A stretch of DNA of 64,000 nt from Achatina immaculata (GCA_009760885.1 CM019715.1:25128522-25192521), one strand, 5' to 3'. Positions 1 through 11,084 are shown, counted from the stretch's first letter. The notes: a model not told the origin generated them from the letters alone. Made by a program: numbers and translations.

Positions 1-139
1 TCCACCACCACTCGCCACATAAGATTTGGAATAAATGTCCACCCCGAAGATAACAAATAACAGGGACGTAGTTTCCGGGGAGTACACAGAAAGACGAGGG
101 CGTGACGCCGCTGTCCGTTCTGGCAATCAGCGATCTATA

Positions 140-445
140 GATGACATGCTGGCGAGTCATAGCTGACCAAGACCCTGTCCCGCCTCTCCGTTAGTACTCT
201 GAGTAACAGGCCTAGCCTGGCTAACGGGGGCCAGGGATCGCCATAGTCCCCAGGGTGGTGGAGTCTGCGAAAGAAGCATCGCACACCCTCCTGCTTTTCG
301 CCGCACTCAGGGAGTGACAAAATAGCTGCGGTAACCCGCTCCCAAGACGATACGATGCTGTGAGTCAACACTTTCACAGCACCGGCTGTAAAAAACACCA
401 GCCGACAGTTCCAACGAGATAGAGGGCAAGATAAGACAAACAAAA
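140..445 (-). repeat. Dispersed repeat family R (unclassified), copy 1
   Basis: On the minus strand it matches three other copies (7225-7545, 27880-28090, 41975-42235). A shared start after a pyrimidine tract reads like NCxLVFFxAxAVxVLxHSIV, followed by SWERVxAAI, a C-run, GGTGGTGGAGTC-like DNA and ARLGLLLxVxTERxDRVLVS. Partial frame conservation between copies suggests an ORF-bearing ancestor or coincidence in a young family. No known family is recognised. Confidence 0.6.
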
Positions 446-644
446 AAGAAGATAGAAATAGGCTGATCTGTGCTCCGGAAAGTCACCACCATTTAAGTTG
501 ACCACGTGACAGAAACCTGAAAGAAAGGGAGAGAAGCTGAACAAGAACGATTTGGCAAATCAGCGCCCTCTTAATGCAGAAGTACACTGGGCAGTTGTCC
601 CGCGGGGCCCCCATGATTCAAATGTTGTCTTGTAACATTTTCAT

Positions 645-1005
645 TCCCATGAACGAGTACATGCTACAGAAGAGTTCTTCAAAATATCATGGACACAGAA
701 AAGAACAGATATATCCATACTACAAGAACTTAATATTGAAGAAAGTTGGCTAGTAAAGAGGATTAAACAGAGAAAACTTAAATATTTTGGACACATTAAA
801 CGTCATGAGAATTTATAGAAGACAGTCTTGGACGGGTACATAATGAGAAAAAGAAAGAGAGGAAGACCAAGGCGAAGATGGCTGCAATACATCGTTGATA
901 ATCTGCAAATGGATGCATCAGCAGCAGGGCATCTTGCTTACAACCGAGAGGCCTACAGGAGAACTGTTAGGGAGGTTCCGCAAGGGACATGCAAATTACT
1001 GACTG
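645..1005 (+). mobile_element. LINE family A 3' end (copy 1)
   Basis: Encodes the family-A C-terminus: CYRRVLQ-type start, KLKYFGHIKRHEN, stop at about 817, then IMRKRKRGRPRRRWLQYIVDN, MDASAAGHLAYNREAYRR and a degenerate end GKxxxGHAN before ACTGACTGAAC. The coding is interrupted, so it is a dead 5'-truncated copy. Family A copies end in AATG- or ACTG-type short repeats. Confidence 0.8.
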
Positions 1006-1634
1006 AACGAGTGGATAGGGGGCTCCCAGTGCATTGCTGTGCCCGGGGCCCAAAGTGTTGTTAAGACACCCCTGTAGCAAAGAGCCATAGACTTTGAAAT
1101 GAACAGCATACAACATAGCTTGGACATCACATGAAGATTGGCTGTAGACCGTGAAACGTGGAGAAAATTCGTAGCTACCACTGCAATGTGTGTAGGAAGT
1201 GACTGTTCCATGGATAAGTGTCAAAAGGACAAAGTAACTTATATACTTCCGTAGCTTCCACTTCCGTAGCTCTGAATTTACGTTCAGAAAAAAAAAAGGT
1301 TCCGACGTGCTAAAAAAAATCTAAATTTTAAGGAAGAAACAGTCAGTTGCCGTATAGTTAAACATGGCTATGAACTTCGCAGATCAACTTGCACATAAGA
1401 TTGATGAAGGATCGCCGACGTAGTGGTTTTTTTCTTAATGTAACTTGTTTTTAAGTAAAAGATAAATCTCTCAAATTTGTGTATATTTTACCTGTCCTCC
1501 TTTGACAAGATTTCGTTTTCATGTTTCACATGCCACGAAATATTGAGCACCTTGTTGATGGTATTCTTGAAGTAATGATGTTCTTGAAGTAATGATGCAC
1601 TTGAATGGTGATACTGCGCTACTGTCAGTCAATC
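1006..1634. other. No gene seen (1006-1634)
   Basis: Low-complexity A/T-rich DNA with a small duplication near 1560-1600 (TTCTTGAAGTAATGATG twice). No coding or RNA signal was recognised. Confidence 0.5.
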
Positions 1635-1759
1635 AAGTGCCGTGCCGCGTGGCGTAAGCGATCATTTCTCTCCACAATTCCCTGTCTTTAGACTTGATTA
1701 TGAGATCCGCCAGTGACTTTCTTCCTAGCCATACTGACAGCCCATCCAGTAACTCCTCT

Positions 1760-1796
<37 letters not shown>

Positions 1797-2165
1797 GTCT
1801 TCCCCTGTCTCTTCTTCCCTCAATTTTTCCAGTTGCCACAATGTGTTCCAATTTTACTCTTCTCAGAAAATCTCCTACAAATCTCGCTTGTTTGCCTCTG
1901 ATCTTTGCTGTAAATTGTCTTTTAACTCCAGCCTCTCTTAAGTCTTCTTCGTTGGTTATCTTAGCTGTTCATGGTACCTTCAACATCCTTCTTATGAACC
2001 ATACTTCCATGGCCTCCATTTCTCGCTGTACTCTCTTATTCATATACCATGCTTCACATCCATAAAACAAAATTGGCTCGATGTAACATTTAAGTACTCG
2101 GAATCTTGTTTCCATTGACATGGATCTGTTGCACAAGATTTTTCTCATTTTCTGGAATGCTGACT
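1635..2165 (-). mobile_element. LINE 3' segment (post-RT to C-terminus), inverted partner of 2165-3670
   Basis: The minus strand reads KSAFQKMRKILCNRSMSMET, then ILFYGCEAWYMNKRVQ, RRMLKVPWTAKITNEEDLRE and a C-terminal basic domain ending ELWREMIAYATRHGT and a stop at about 1633. The RGRQRE-coding region has expanded into a CT/GA microsatellite (about 1755-1800). It is the same family as the neighbouring + strand segment and continues exactly where that one stops. Confidence 0.85.
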
Positions 2166-2989
2166 TGGTTAATGAACAATGGAATATGCTCAAAGACTCT
2201 ATTCAGCAAACATCTATCGAAATCCTACCTCCAAATAAAAGACAACGCTAAACAGGGTTGGATAACAGACGAAATTTTGCAACTAATGGATCGGATAAGA
2301 AGTCTTAAGGAAGATAAAGATGAATATGACAAAATAAATAAAGAAATAAGACACAAACGCAATAAAGCTAAATAAGAGTGGCTAAATAAGAAATATAATG
2401 AAATAGAGACACACCATCATGGAAACACAAGAGATATGTACAAACAAATAAAGGAGTTAACAAACAAAAGGGCATACCACAAGACTGGTTGCCAGAAGTC
2501 AAATGAGGGGCATACAATAATTGACTGTGATGAAATAATGGCACGATGGTGCGAGTATATTAGAGAATTCTATGAGGACAATAGAAGCGAAATAGATATA
2601 TGAGATAATAATGAAGGGCTTCACATATTAAAAGCAGAAGTGGAAGAAGCCATCAAACACATGAAGAACAACAAAGCACCAAGACTAGATAAAATCACCA
2701 AGGAAGAATTGGAAGCATTAGGAGAGCTTGGCATAGAAATAATTACCAGATTGCTAAATGACATCTATAACAGTAACTATGTCCCATCAGATCTTTTTGC
2801 AATCAGTTTTCATTGCCCTACCAAAGAAACAAGGTGCAGTTGAATGTGAAGACCATAGAACCATTAGTCTTATGAGCCATGTTACCAAAATTCTGCTTCG
2901 TATTGTCATGAGAAGAGTCAGTGGTAAAATAAAACCAGAAATCACTGAAGAACAGTGTGGCTTCGTCGAAGGAAAAGGTACAAGTAATG

Positions 2990-3033
<44 letters not shown>

Positions 3034-3670
3034 CATTGACGGAAAGATCAATAGAAGTAAAGACGGACCAATACTTATGTTTCATAGACTACTGTAAAGC
3101 ATTCGATAAAGTGAGACACACAGAAATTATAAGAATGCTAGAATACATCAACATAGATGGGAAAGATTTGAAACTCATAAAAAGAACATATACTGGCAGC
3201 AATCAGCAGCAATGAAGGTTGAGAACCAAATAGTAGCATTCCAGGATATAAAATTGGGAGTGAGACAAGGATGTGTTCCTGACCTGTTCTCCTTGTACAG
3301 CGAAAACATAATGAGAAATATAGAGAATATGCCAGGAATATCAAATGGCGGGTACAACCTTAACAACTTAAGATATGCAGCCGACACAGTTCTGATTGCT
3401 AAAAGTGAAGGGGTGCTACATGCTCTTCTGGACATCGTGGTTCGTGAAAGTAAAAGTAAAGGTCTCAGCCTGAAGAAAAAGAAGACTGAAGTGATGGTCA
3501 TCTCAAAGAAAAGAATACCACCAAAATGTAGCATTACCATCGATGGCATCGAACTTAAACAAGTTGATAGATTCAAGTACTTAGGAACAATTATAACAGC
3601 TGATGGGAAATGTCACGAGGAAATAAAAAGCAGACGTGCTCAGGCCAAGTCAGCATTCCAGAAAATGAGC
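2165..3670 (+). mobile_element. LINE linker-RT segment, 5' part of a twin-primed inversion
   Basis: Translated pieces run from the endonuclease-RT linker (GWITDEILQLMDRIR near 2260) through EEAIKHMKNNKAP (2640-2700), the RT fingers (2770-2990), LCFIDYCKAFD (about 3080-3110) and the palm at 3212-3660. The catalytic box reads YAAD (3374-3385), so the first aspartate is lost. An AT microsatellite (2991-3031) replaces coding after GTSNVI. The segment stops at QAKSAFQKM (about 3665), the very point where the opposite-strand piece at 1635-2165 begins. Confidence 0.85.
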
Positions 3671-4470
3671 TACTGTAGCTTTAATGATTTTGTCGTAAGG
3701 GGGTTGGGTGTGACGTCTTACATTATGATGGATGACAGTGAACTTCATGTGAGGCTCCACGACGTCGGAAATCACGACTCATATGTATCAATATGGGGCT
3801 ACATAGGTAGTCTTGTTTTTTCCGACAGGATTCCGTTGCCATATCCTGGTCGAAAGCCAGACGAACCTAAAGCGAATGTCATGGGGGGGGGGGGGGAGGG
3901 GAGTGAGTATAGAGTACTTTACCAACATGACAGGCATGTTCTAAAACATAAAAATAAACTAGATTGATCATCTAATTTATACACAAACCTTACCCCCGAA
4001 AAATGTAGTTATATATATATATATATTTGAATAGGTAAAATATCTGTAAATTTACAGTGAGAGCTCCTACTGTTTCTTTCAATTGACTGATCGGAAAGAA
4101 CGAAATGTCGTAAAACGGGACGTCGGAAAGCGGGGACTATCTGTATATAAAAGTCTATGTCGGCATTCCCGCCAGCGTGGAAGTCGCAGATGCTTCAGAA
4201 CTGAACTTTTGAGGGACAGAGTTTTCTACTGATTAGTTCCCCTTGCGTGGGACGCAAAACAAGCGCTGGCACTATAATACATATTTTTTGAAAGATCAAT
4301 TAATCCGCGTGTTCGGATTGGTCCGCTCACGGGCATCCTTGTAGTCCCTCGGATGTTTCTCTGAGTAACAAGGCTTCGTGTTATTGAGCCAGGTTTCAGT
4401 CTTGCTTTACTAATGACCCGGCAGTTGCATTTTCAAGAAATCCTCAGCAGCGCGCAGATATCGACCAGAA
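3671..4470. other. No gene seen (3671-4470)
   Basis: Contains a G-run (about 3884-3898), a (TA)n tract (4010-4026) and two stretches with ACGTCGGAAA-like sequence (about 3762 and 4120) that may be remnants of one repeat. No coding signal. Confidence 0.45.
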
Positions 4471-5063
4471 CAGTGGTTCCCAAATAACAAAAGTTCGCGG
4501 ACCCCCCCCCCCCCCCCTGCTGTTTAAAAATCCAGACCATGGACCCCCATACATTGAAAAAGTTTCATAACTGTATTGTAGTCGTGCGCTTCAAATACAA
4601 AAGAACTTGGATTTTTCCCCCTCAGAAAATATGGCTAACCGTTATTGAGTAAACGTTACGCTACACTGAAAACACAGTACAAACTTGGTGAATTTTTCAA
4701 AATGGCAATGATGCAGTTAAGAAAAACAAAATAAACAGCAATTAACACTCTTACTTGTTCTGATAAACGAACAGAATATGAAATGTGTGACAGTTAACCA
4801 AACCTAAATGTGGCAAGAGAAATAATGTTTCTTTGTGTTTCCAAACAGTCGCTTCTACATCTGGTTCAGTATATATTTCCTGGGGGTTTTTTTAAGCATG
4901 AAAAAATACAAGTTTTCTTTCCTTCACACAATATTCGCCGAAACATCAGTTGAATTTTTTTTTTAAAAAGGGGGGGGGGGGACCTCCAGTTTTCGTCAAG
5001 GACCCCCCTCTTCTCCCCCCCCCCAACCGGCAGGTTCCACGGACCACTAGTTGAGAACCACTG
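4471..5063. mobile_element. Non-autonomous hAT-like DNA transposon
   Basis: Inverted ends: left CAGTGGTTCCCAA (4471-) and right TTGAGAACCACTG (-5063), the classic hAT-type CAGTGGTTCTCAA terminus. Flanking octamers GACCAGAA and GACTAGTT match at 5 of 8 positions, consistent with an old 8-bp target duplication. The inside is non-coding, with long C- and G-runs near each end. Confidence 0.8.
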
Positions 5064-5285
5064 GACTAGTTGGAGAAAACGTTACCTGAAGTACATGTTG
5101 CTTGCATTTTGGGGTGAATGTTTATTATGCTCTGCAGTTGATATGACATACGTTGTGCTGTTTATATGTTCATTCTAAGGCGTAGCCTATTATAAAGTAA
5201 ACATGGAGAGTTTTTTTTATTGTATAACCGAAGTCAGCCGCTGGGTAGGAACACTGATATTGCTGCTAGGCTGGTGTATTGTGAA
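5064..5285. other. No gene seen (5064-5285)
   Basis: Unremarkable A/T-rich spacer between the hAT-like element and a LINE tail. Confidence 0.4.
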
Positions 5286-5545
5286 GGGTCAGTCAGTCAG
5301 TCAGTCAGTCAGTCAGTCAGTTGCATGTCCCTTGCGGAACTTTGCCTCCCTAACAGCTCTCCTGTAGGCCTCTCGGTTGTGAGCAAGATGCCCTGCTGCT
5401 GATGTATCCATTTGCAGATTATCAACGATGTCTTGCAGCAGCCATCTTTGCCTTGGTCTTCCTCTCTTTCTTTTTCCCGTGATGTACCATTCCAAGACTG
5501 TCTTCTCTAGATTATCATGATGTTTAATATGTTCTCCGGGTCTGT
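5286..5545 (-). mobile_element. LINE family A 3' end (copy 2) with (TCAG)n tail
   Basis: The minus strand reads NLEKTVLEWYITGKRKRGRPRQ then RWLLQDIVDNLQMDTSAAGH and LAHNREAYRRAVREAKFRKG. The 3' tail is a CAGT/TCAG repeat at 5288-5320. It is truncated at about 5545 against another repeat. Confidence 0.8.
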
Positions 5546-5689
5546 CGCGTAAACTGGATCTCAAAGAAGCAATTTTATTCGGTTTTAAGTGATAGGTTTC
5601 ACCTGTTCCCCCTCTCCTTGCACATTGATGGTGTACTCTGTGTAGTATGTTGCTTTGTTCAGTGCGCTGAAGAATGAAAGAGGCTGACA

Positions 5690-6022
5690 GCCGCTGATAT
5701 TTTTCTTCTTTGAGCAGCTGCTGAATACAGCAGCTTTCAGAGCCATTGAGGCTCCTTGCTGCGACAAGACACGTCTCCATTCCTGTCTGTTCTTGATCGC
5801 TTCTTCTTTCTTCTGCGTTCGATGTTACTGGTCACTTCAGATCCTGATCCCTGTCGACACAGCAAAGCTCGCAGTCCTCTCCAGATCCTGATAGGAGCCC
5901 CCAAAGCTTTTGCCCCAAGTTTGTGTCCTCTGGCCATGTCTCACGTCTCAGGTCTGCATGGATTGGGCACTCTTGGAAGATATATTCTAGAGTCTGGACT
6001 CCACTGCCACATGGAAAAAAAA
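5690..6022 (-). mobile_element. LINE family L C-terminal domain remnant
   Basis: The minus strand reads PCGSGVQTLEYIFQECPIHA then DLRRETWPEDTNLGQKLWGL and a stop near 5845. This is the CxxG...QTxEHIxQxCPxH...LWPxxxxLxxKLWG pattern found at the C-terminus of some animal LINE reverse transcriptases. The DNA downstream (5690-5810) matches 36655-36755 and 47795-47890, so a repeat family is shared. Confidence 0.6.
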
Positions 6023-6655
6023 GTTATCTGAAGTAAATGTTACATGTATTTTGCGGGTTACAAAAGCGATTACTCTTGATCGCTGATATACTCTGTTATT
6101 TTTTTATGCAATAGTAGACTCTTGTACTTGATCGCAGATATACTCTGTTAATTTTTTATACAATAGCAGACTCTTATACATTTTGGTCTGTTGAGTCTCG
6201 CCTTACACATAGATATTCTCCTTCGTTCAGAAACAGCCCCAAAACAGATGTGTCAAGTACCCGATTTTAATGCTAACTTTCCTGTAGCACATTGACAATG
6301 GTTCTGACTTATCGTCTTTTCGCTGAAGTGTTTCAGTGTGCTTTACCATGCAGTGCAAACTATCTCAGAGAAACGATTTTCCCCAGCATTCATGATGGAG
6401 TAGCCCATTTTGATGAGGTAACGAATTGCTACGCAGCGCTTCAGTGGCAATGTCTAGTCTTTTATAATCTTTTCTCCGTCCTTTCGCACAGCCTTGTGCA
6501 GTCTTCTTTTATTCTATTTACTCGGTGAACCGATCGTTAAACAGGGCCAGTATCTTCTCCAGAGCGTAAGACTGAGCAGGTTATATGAAGTATGCCCTCT
6601 AAGGTAAAGGAGTGTTGTGGGCAAAAATCCCGCTTCGTAAGCCAAAAGAACTCTT
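6023..6655. other. No gene seen (6023-6655)
   Basis: Holds an approximate duplication of a 60-bp segment (about 6060-6175, with TGATCGC(A/T)GATATACTCTGT twice). A 78-codon frame at 6292-6528 has no recognisable family. Confidence 0.4.
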
Positions 6656-6960
6656 AGCACTGAGGCTGTCCACGAATCAGACGACGACCTAGCAGTGGGG
6701 TTGTTCACGAATCAAACAACTACCTAGCACTGGGATTGTCAACGAAACAAACAACGACCTGGCACTGGAGTTGTTCACGAATCAAACAACTACCTAGCAC
6801 TGGGATTGTCAACGAATCAAATGACGATCTAGCTCTGGGGTTGTTCACGAATCAAACAACTACCTAGCACTGGGATTGTCGACGAATCAAATGGCGACCT
6901 AGCACTGGAGTTGTCAACGAAGCAAACAACCACCTAGCACTGGGGTTGTCCACGAATCAA
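6655..6960. repeat. 33-bp minisatellite with 66-bp higher-order period
   Basis: About nine units of the type CACTGGGGTTGTTCACGAAT then CAAACAACTACCTAG, alternating between two variants (GTTGTTCACG and ATTGTCAACG). Confidence 0.85.
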
Positions 6961-7004
6961 TCACATTTCGTTGTTATAACATGCTTGTGCTATGAACTGC
7001 AAAT

Positions 7005-7105
7005 CTGTGCGTCAAAGACTAAAAATTTGTCCGCCAGCGCACGCTAGCACAGCTTATAGGGAACATTGGTTTTACAGAGAAGGTGTTACAATAAAGGCAT
7101 ATTAA
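7005..7105. repeat. About 100-bp dispersed repeat, copy 1
   Basis: CTAAAAATTTGTCCGCCAGC...AGGGAACATTGGTTTTACAG, repeated in the same orientation at 7797-7897. It may be the end of a non-autonomous DNA transposon. Between the copies lie family R and unassigned DNA. Confidence 0.6.
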
Positions 7106-7224
7106 TCCACTCTAAGTATGTGAAAGACTTGTTACTGCAGAAAATCTCGAAGAACGCCTCATTTCCTTTAGATCCTACGGTACTGAATACATTAAAATGT
7201 TCTCCAAGAATGTTTACCTTGCCT

Positions 7225-7545
7225 TGTCTTGTACTATCTCCCTGTCACTCCGAGCTGGTATTCTTTGCAGCCGATGCTGTAGAGGTGTTGAGGCACAGCA
7301 TCGTATCAGCTTGGGAGCGGGTTATGGCAGCTATTTTTTTTTAGTCCCGGAGTGCAGCTAAAAGCCATGGAATGTGCAGTGCTTCTTTAGCTGACTCCAC
7401 CACCATGGGGACTATGACGATCTCTGCCCGGTTAGCCAGGTTAGGCCTGTTACTGGGGGTACCAACGGAGAGGTGGGACAGGGTCTTGGTCAGCTTTGGT
7501 TCGCTATCCCTGGCGGTAGCATATCAGCTATGGGTCGTTGACTGC
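7225..7545 (+). repeat. Dispersed repeat family R, copy 2
   Basis: Reads SELVFFAADAVEVLRHSIVS then AWERVMAAIF, continuing to GACTCCACCACCATGGGGAC and ARLGLLLGVPTERWDRVLVS. This is the best preserved copy of the family and follows a pyrimidine tract. Confidence 0.6.
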
Positions 7546-7796
7546 CTCGTCAGACAGGCGTCATCACCTCACAAAATTTGACCAATAATGTCTTGATTTC
7601 TCCACTTCGGTTTCATGCTCTTTCATTTTTGTTTTAAAGAAATGAGTGACAAATAGCGCTGTATTCATCTTCCCCATGGCACATATGAAGTGAAGTCTCA
7701 AGTCAACACTTTGTTTTTCTCTTTTTAGAGACTCTTCATCTTTCAAATGGAGTTCAAGTAGAATCTATCAGTTTCTAACTCCAGTAATGTAAGACG

Positions 7797-7897
7797 TTAA
7801 AGGCTAAAAATTTGTCCGCCAGCACATGCTAGCACAACTTAGAGGGAACATTGGTTTTACAGAGAAGAAAGTGTTATGATAAAGGCATATTATCTAT
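7797..7897. repeat. About 100-bp dispersed repeat, copy 2
   Basis: Close match to 7005-7105 in direct orientation, ending at AAAGGCATATTA. Confidence 0.6.
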
Positions 7898-7929
7898 ATG
7901 TAAAATTTGATTACAATTACATATATATA

Positions 7930-8312
7930 TAGCTTTGAATGTAAATGCCACAGAAGAGTTCTTCAAATACCATGGACGCAAAAAGAACACATATATCCAT
8001 ACTATAAGAACTTAATATTGAAGAAGTCTTGCTAGTAATGAGTATTAAAGAGAGAAAACTTAAATATTTTGGACATATTAAACGTCATGATAATCTAGAG
8101 AAAACGGTCTTGGAAGGGTACATAATGGGAAAAAGAAAGAGAGGAAGACCAAGGCGAAGATGGCTGCAAGACATCGTTGATAATCTGCATATGGATGCAT
8201 CAGCAGCAGTGGCATCTTGCTCACAACCGAGAGGCCTACAGAAGTGCTGTTATAGAGGCAAAGTTCCGCAAGGGACATGCAAATGAATGAATGAAGGAAT
8301 GAATGAATATAT
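7930..8312 (+). mobile_element. LINE family A 3' end (copy 3) with (GAAT)n tail
   Basis: Reads IKERKLKYFGHIKRHDNLEK then TVLEGYIMGKRKRGRPRRRW and LQDIVDNLHMDASAA. A one-base gain near 8208 shifts the frame. It ends in a GAATGAATGAATG tail at 8285-8310, followed by (TA)n. Confidence 0.85.
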
Positions 8313-9135
8313 ATTATTTTGTTAAAATAGATTACAATTTACGGCAAATATATATATATATATATATTTTTAATAGATTACAATTTACGGCAGAAATCTA
8401 GCTGACTCCTTACACATACACACATAAATGACGTCAGTGAGACATGTGTTATCACAGATATCTTTCTAATACTAAGTTGTGGTAAAGTTGCCGAGTGATC
8501 AGCAAAAGAAACAAAAAACAAAAAGATCTACAAGTTGCGACTCGAATCTAGTCGGTGCGTTTTATCTCTCGAATCGAGTACAAGTCGAGCTTTCGAAGAG
8601 TCGGTCGTCTGGACTCTAAAATCCTATTTATAAGAGCAGTAAACTGTATTGTCTGGACATAATAATCCTCAGATAAGTGGTTTAGCCATTCTGCGATATG
8701 GTTACATTTTTTTCTAGCCTGTTTGACAGTTACACAAAGAACAAAAAAGGGTATATCCAAAATTGTTTTAACCTATTCTGTCCAAACTTGGTATATCACG
8801 TTTTGACATTTCTTGATAGTTTAGTTTAGTCACAGACGGTCGGCAGGACACTCTACAAATGATGCTCCTGTGGGGGCATAGATATCTAGTGGTCACTTTG
8901 GTTCATTTGTAGCTTAATAATATTTAGTTATGCCAATTATGATAAGATCAACATTTCAAGCAGTTGTTTTCCGTGTAGGAATTGAGATTTTGTTTCATAA
9001 GCTTATACATAATCAAATATTTCGGACATTTGATTAATCTAATTTAACATAATTATTGGCCATACTATCAGAATGATGGACGATTCCTTACCAGGAACAG
9101 CTTTGGTGTGAACTACACAGTGTAAAAGAAGTATG
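8313..9135. other. No gene seen (8313-9135)
   Basis: Includes a (TA)n tract flanked by a 20-bp direct duplication (ATAGATTACAATTTACGGCA at about 8327 and 8374). Otherwise unassigned. Confidence 0.4.
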
Positions 9136-9432
9136 GGATAGCCCATAGAGTCATGGATGCAGGAGCAGAGAAGATGCTGGTAAACAAAGGACTGGCATTG
9201 GAGACAACCAAGAAGACAGCGAAGAACTGACAAAAGTGGAAATCTCTTGTTAACAGCAATTCCACGTGCCCTTGACACTGAAGGGACGAGGGAGAGAGAG
9301 GGAGGGAGAGAAAGGGAGATGGAGAGGAGAGAGAGGGCGGGAGATGGAGGGGGAGAGGGAGAGAGAGGGAGGGATAGAGAGTGAGAGAGTGGGAGGGGGA
9401 GAGAGAGGGAGGGAGGAAGAGAGAGAGAATTA
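9136..9432 (+). mobile_element. LINE 3' end with (GA)n tail, degenerate
   Basis: Translated pieces (TKKTAKN, QKWKSLVNSNSTCP) resemble the QDRxxWxxLV C-terminus of LINEs. A purine (GAGAGG)n tract follows at 9285-9430. Low similarity, inferred from pattern. Confidence 0.45.
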
Positions 9433-9494
9433 ATATACAGTAATTTCATACATACTAAAAATTTTACCAGTAATGTTTATGAGTTCAGTGATGT

Positions 9495-9602
9495 TTTAAT
9501 ACCTCGTATTAACGTTGTAACATACCTCGTATTAACGTTGTAACATACCTCGTATTAACGTTGTAACATACCTCGTATTAACATTGTAACATACCTCGTG
9601 CT
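9495..9602. repeat. 23-bp tandem repeat (about 5 copies)
   Basis: Unit ACATACCTCGTATTAACGTTGTA, nearly identical copies. Confidence 0.9.
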
Positions 9603-10744
9603 ACATGTACAACGTAAAGCTCTTGCCGACATAACGAGATCTTCATAAGAAGATGTAACACACAGTAATTAATTACAGCTAAGTGGTCTATTCATGTTAT
9701 TTAATTTTATTATTATTATTTTTAATAGCGTTCTTGTGAATGTATATTTTATCTCATCTCTCTATTTCTTCGTCCTGTATATTTTTGTATGATTAAGGCT
9801 CACGCCGAAACGTCACAACTGTGTGCTCGTTCAATAATAAAGCTGTTCCTACTTTTTCCCCCTAGTTTATATATTTTCATAATAAGATGGAGTTAGAGCT
9901 CCATAGATGTAAGGCAGAGTCCTCATTTTAACATAGAAAACTTCGATTCCATAATCTAATAGCATAATTTTCTTCGTCATGCACAACACACTTAGGGTAT
10001 ACGTCTATGCTAACGTTCTGGTCAAGAAGGGAAACAACTGTAAAATTATGCTTCTCGTAATATTAAAACTTGGTGGTCTTTTGTTACTGATTATAAATTC
10101 ATTAATTGTTGTTTGTTCACTACACGTTCAGCAGGCAAAAAGTCATATTTACAACCATGACCATTACTTTAAAGATGCGTGCTACGCACTGAGATCTATG
10201 ACAGATGTTATTATGTCGACATAAAAAAAAGGTGTAAAATAAATTCATAAGATAAATTCTACCGTTAAATAACATTTTCACATACTTTTTAGTAAAATAA
10301 TCGCACTTTCATTTCTTTTACCGTCACATTTAACGCCTATTAACAATATTACAAAAACTGTAGAACAAGACGATTAATAATCCAGGACTGCCTTTATTAT
10401 TAGAACCTAGTGATTCATTTATCTTTCAGGTGCAGCTTCTCGACACAACCCCCCCCCCCCCCTTTTAAAAAAAAAAGAGAATTTTTTTATGGAAGACCAC
10501 ATGAAACATTTTCTACGTTTTTGCAAAGTACGGGGGTTTCCTTCCATTTGGAACGTTCGTTGATAGTCTTTGTGCAGTTTTAAAATGTAATTAAAAGTAC
10601 AGGTATATTTTGTTTCACTTTCTGTGGCAGTAGATTATCCGTGTTTCACATCTGATCAACTTTCAGTTTGTAGGCAGTGAGGTTTTGTACATCTTAAGAC
10701 TTGATTTGGGGGGGGGGGGGGTTTGATTTCTCGCGTTAACCAGT
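9603..10744. other. No gene seen (9603-10744)
   Basis: Contains AAGGCTCACGCCGAAACGTC at about 9795, a motif also found in altered form in the foldback element. Also C-runs at about 10447 and G-runs at about 10708. An 81-codon frame at 9979-10224 has a hydrophobic stretch but no recognised homology. Confidence 0.45.
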
Positions 10745-11040
10745 GATATGATATTGTCCCCGTGAGGGTTCTGGGATATGATATTGTTCACGTGAGGGTT
10801 CTGGGATATGATATTGTCTCGTGAGTATTCTGAGATATGATATTGTCCCCGTGAGGGTTTTGGAATATGATATTGTCCCGTGAGAGTTCCGTGATATGAT
10901 ATTGTCCCCGTGAGGGTTCTGGGATATGATATTGTTTCCGTGAGGGTTCTGGGATATGATATTGTCCCCTTGAGGGTTCTGGAATATGATATTGTCCTGT
11001 GAGAATTCTAGGATATGATATTGTTCCGAGAGAGTACTGC
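10745..11040. repeat. 30-bp minisatellite (about 10 copies)
   Basis: Unit GATATGATATTGTCCCCGTG plus AGGGTTCTGG. The open minus-strand frame across it is a repeat artefact. Confidence 0.9.
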
Positions 11041-11084
11041 GTTTGTGAGTAAGGTAATTTCAGTAGGATCGCTTGACAAGGCAT

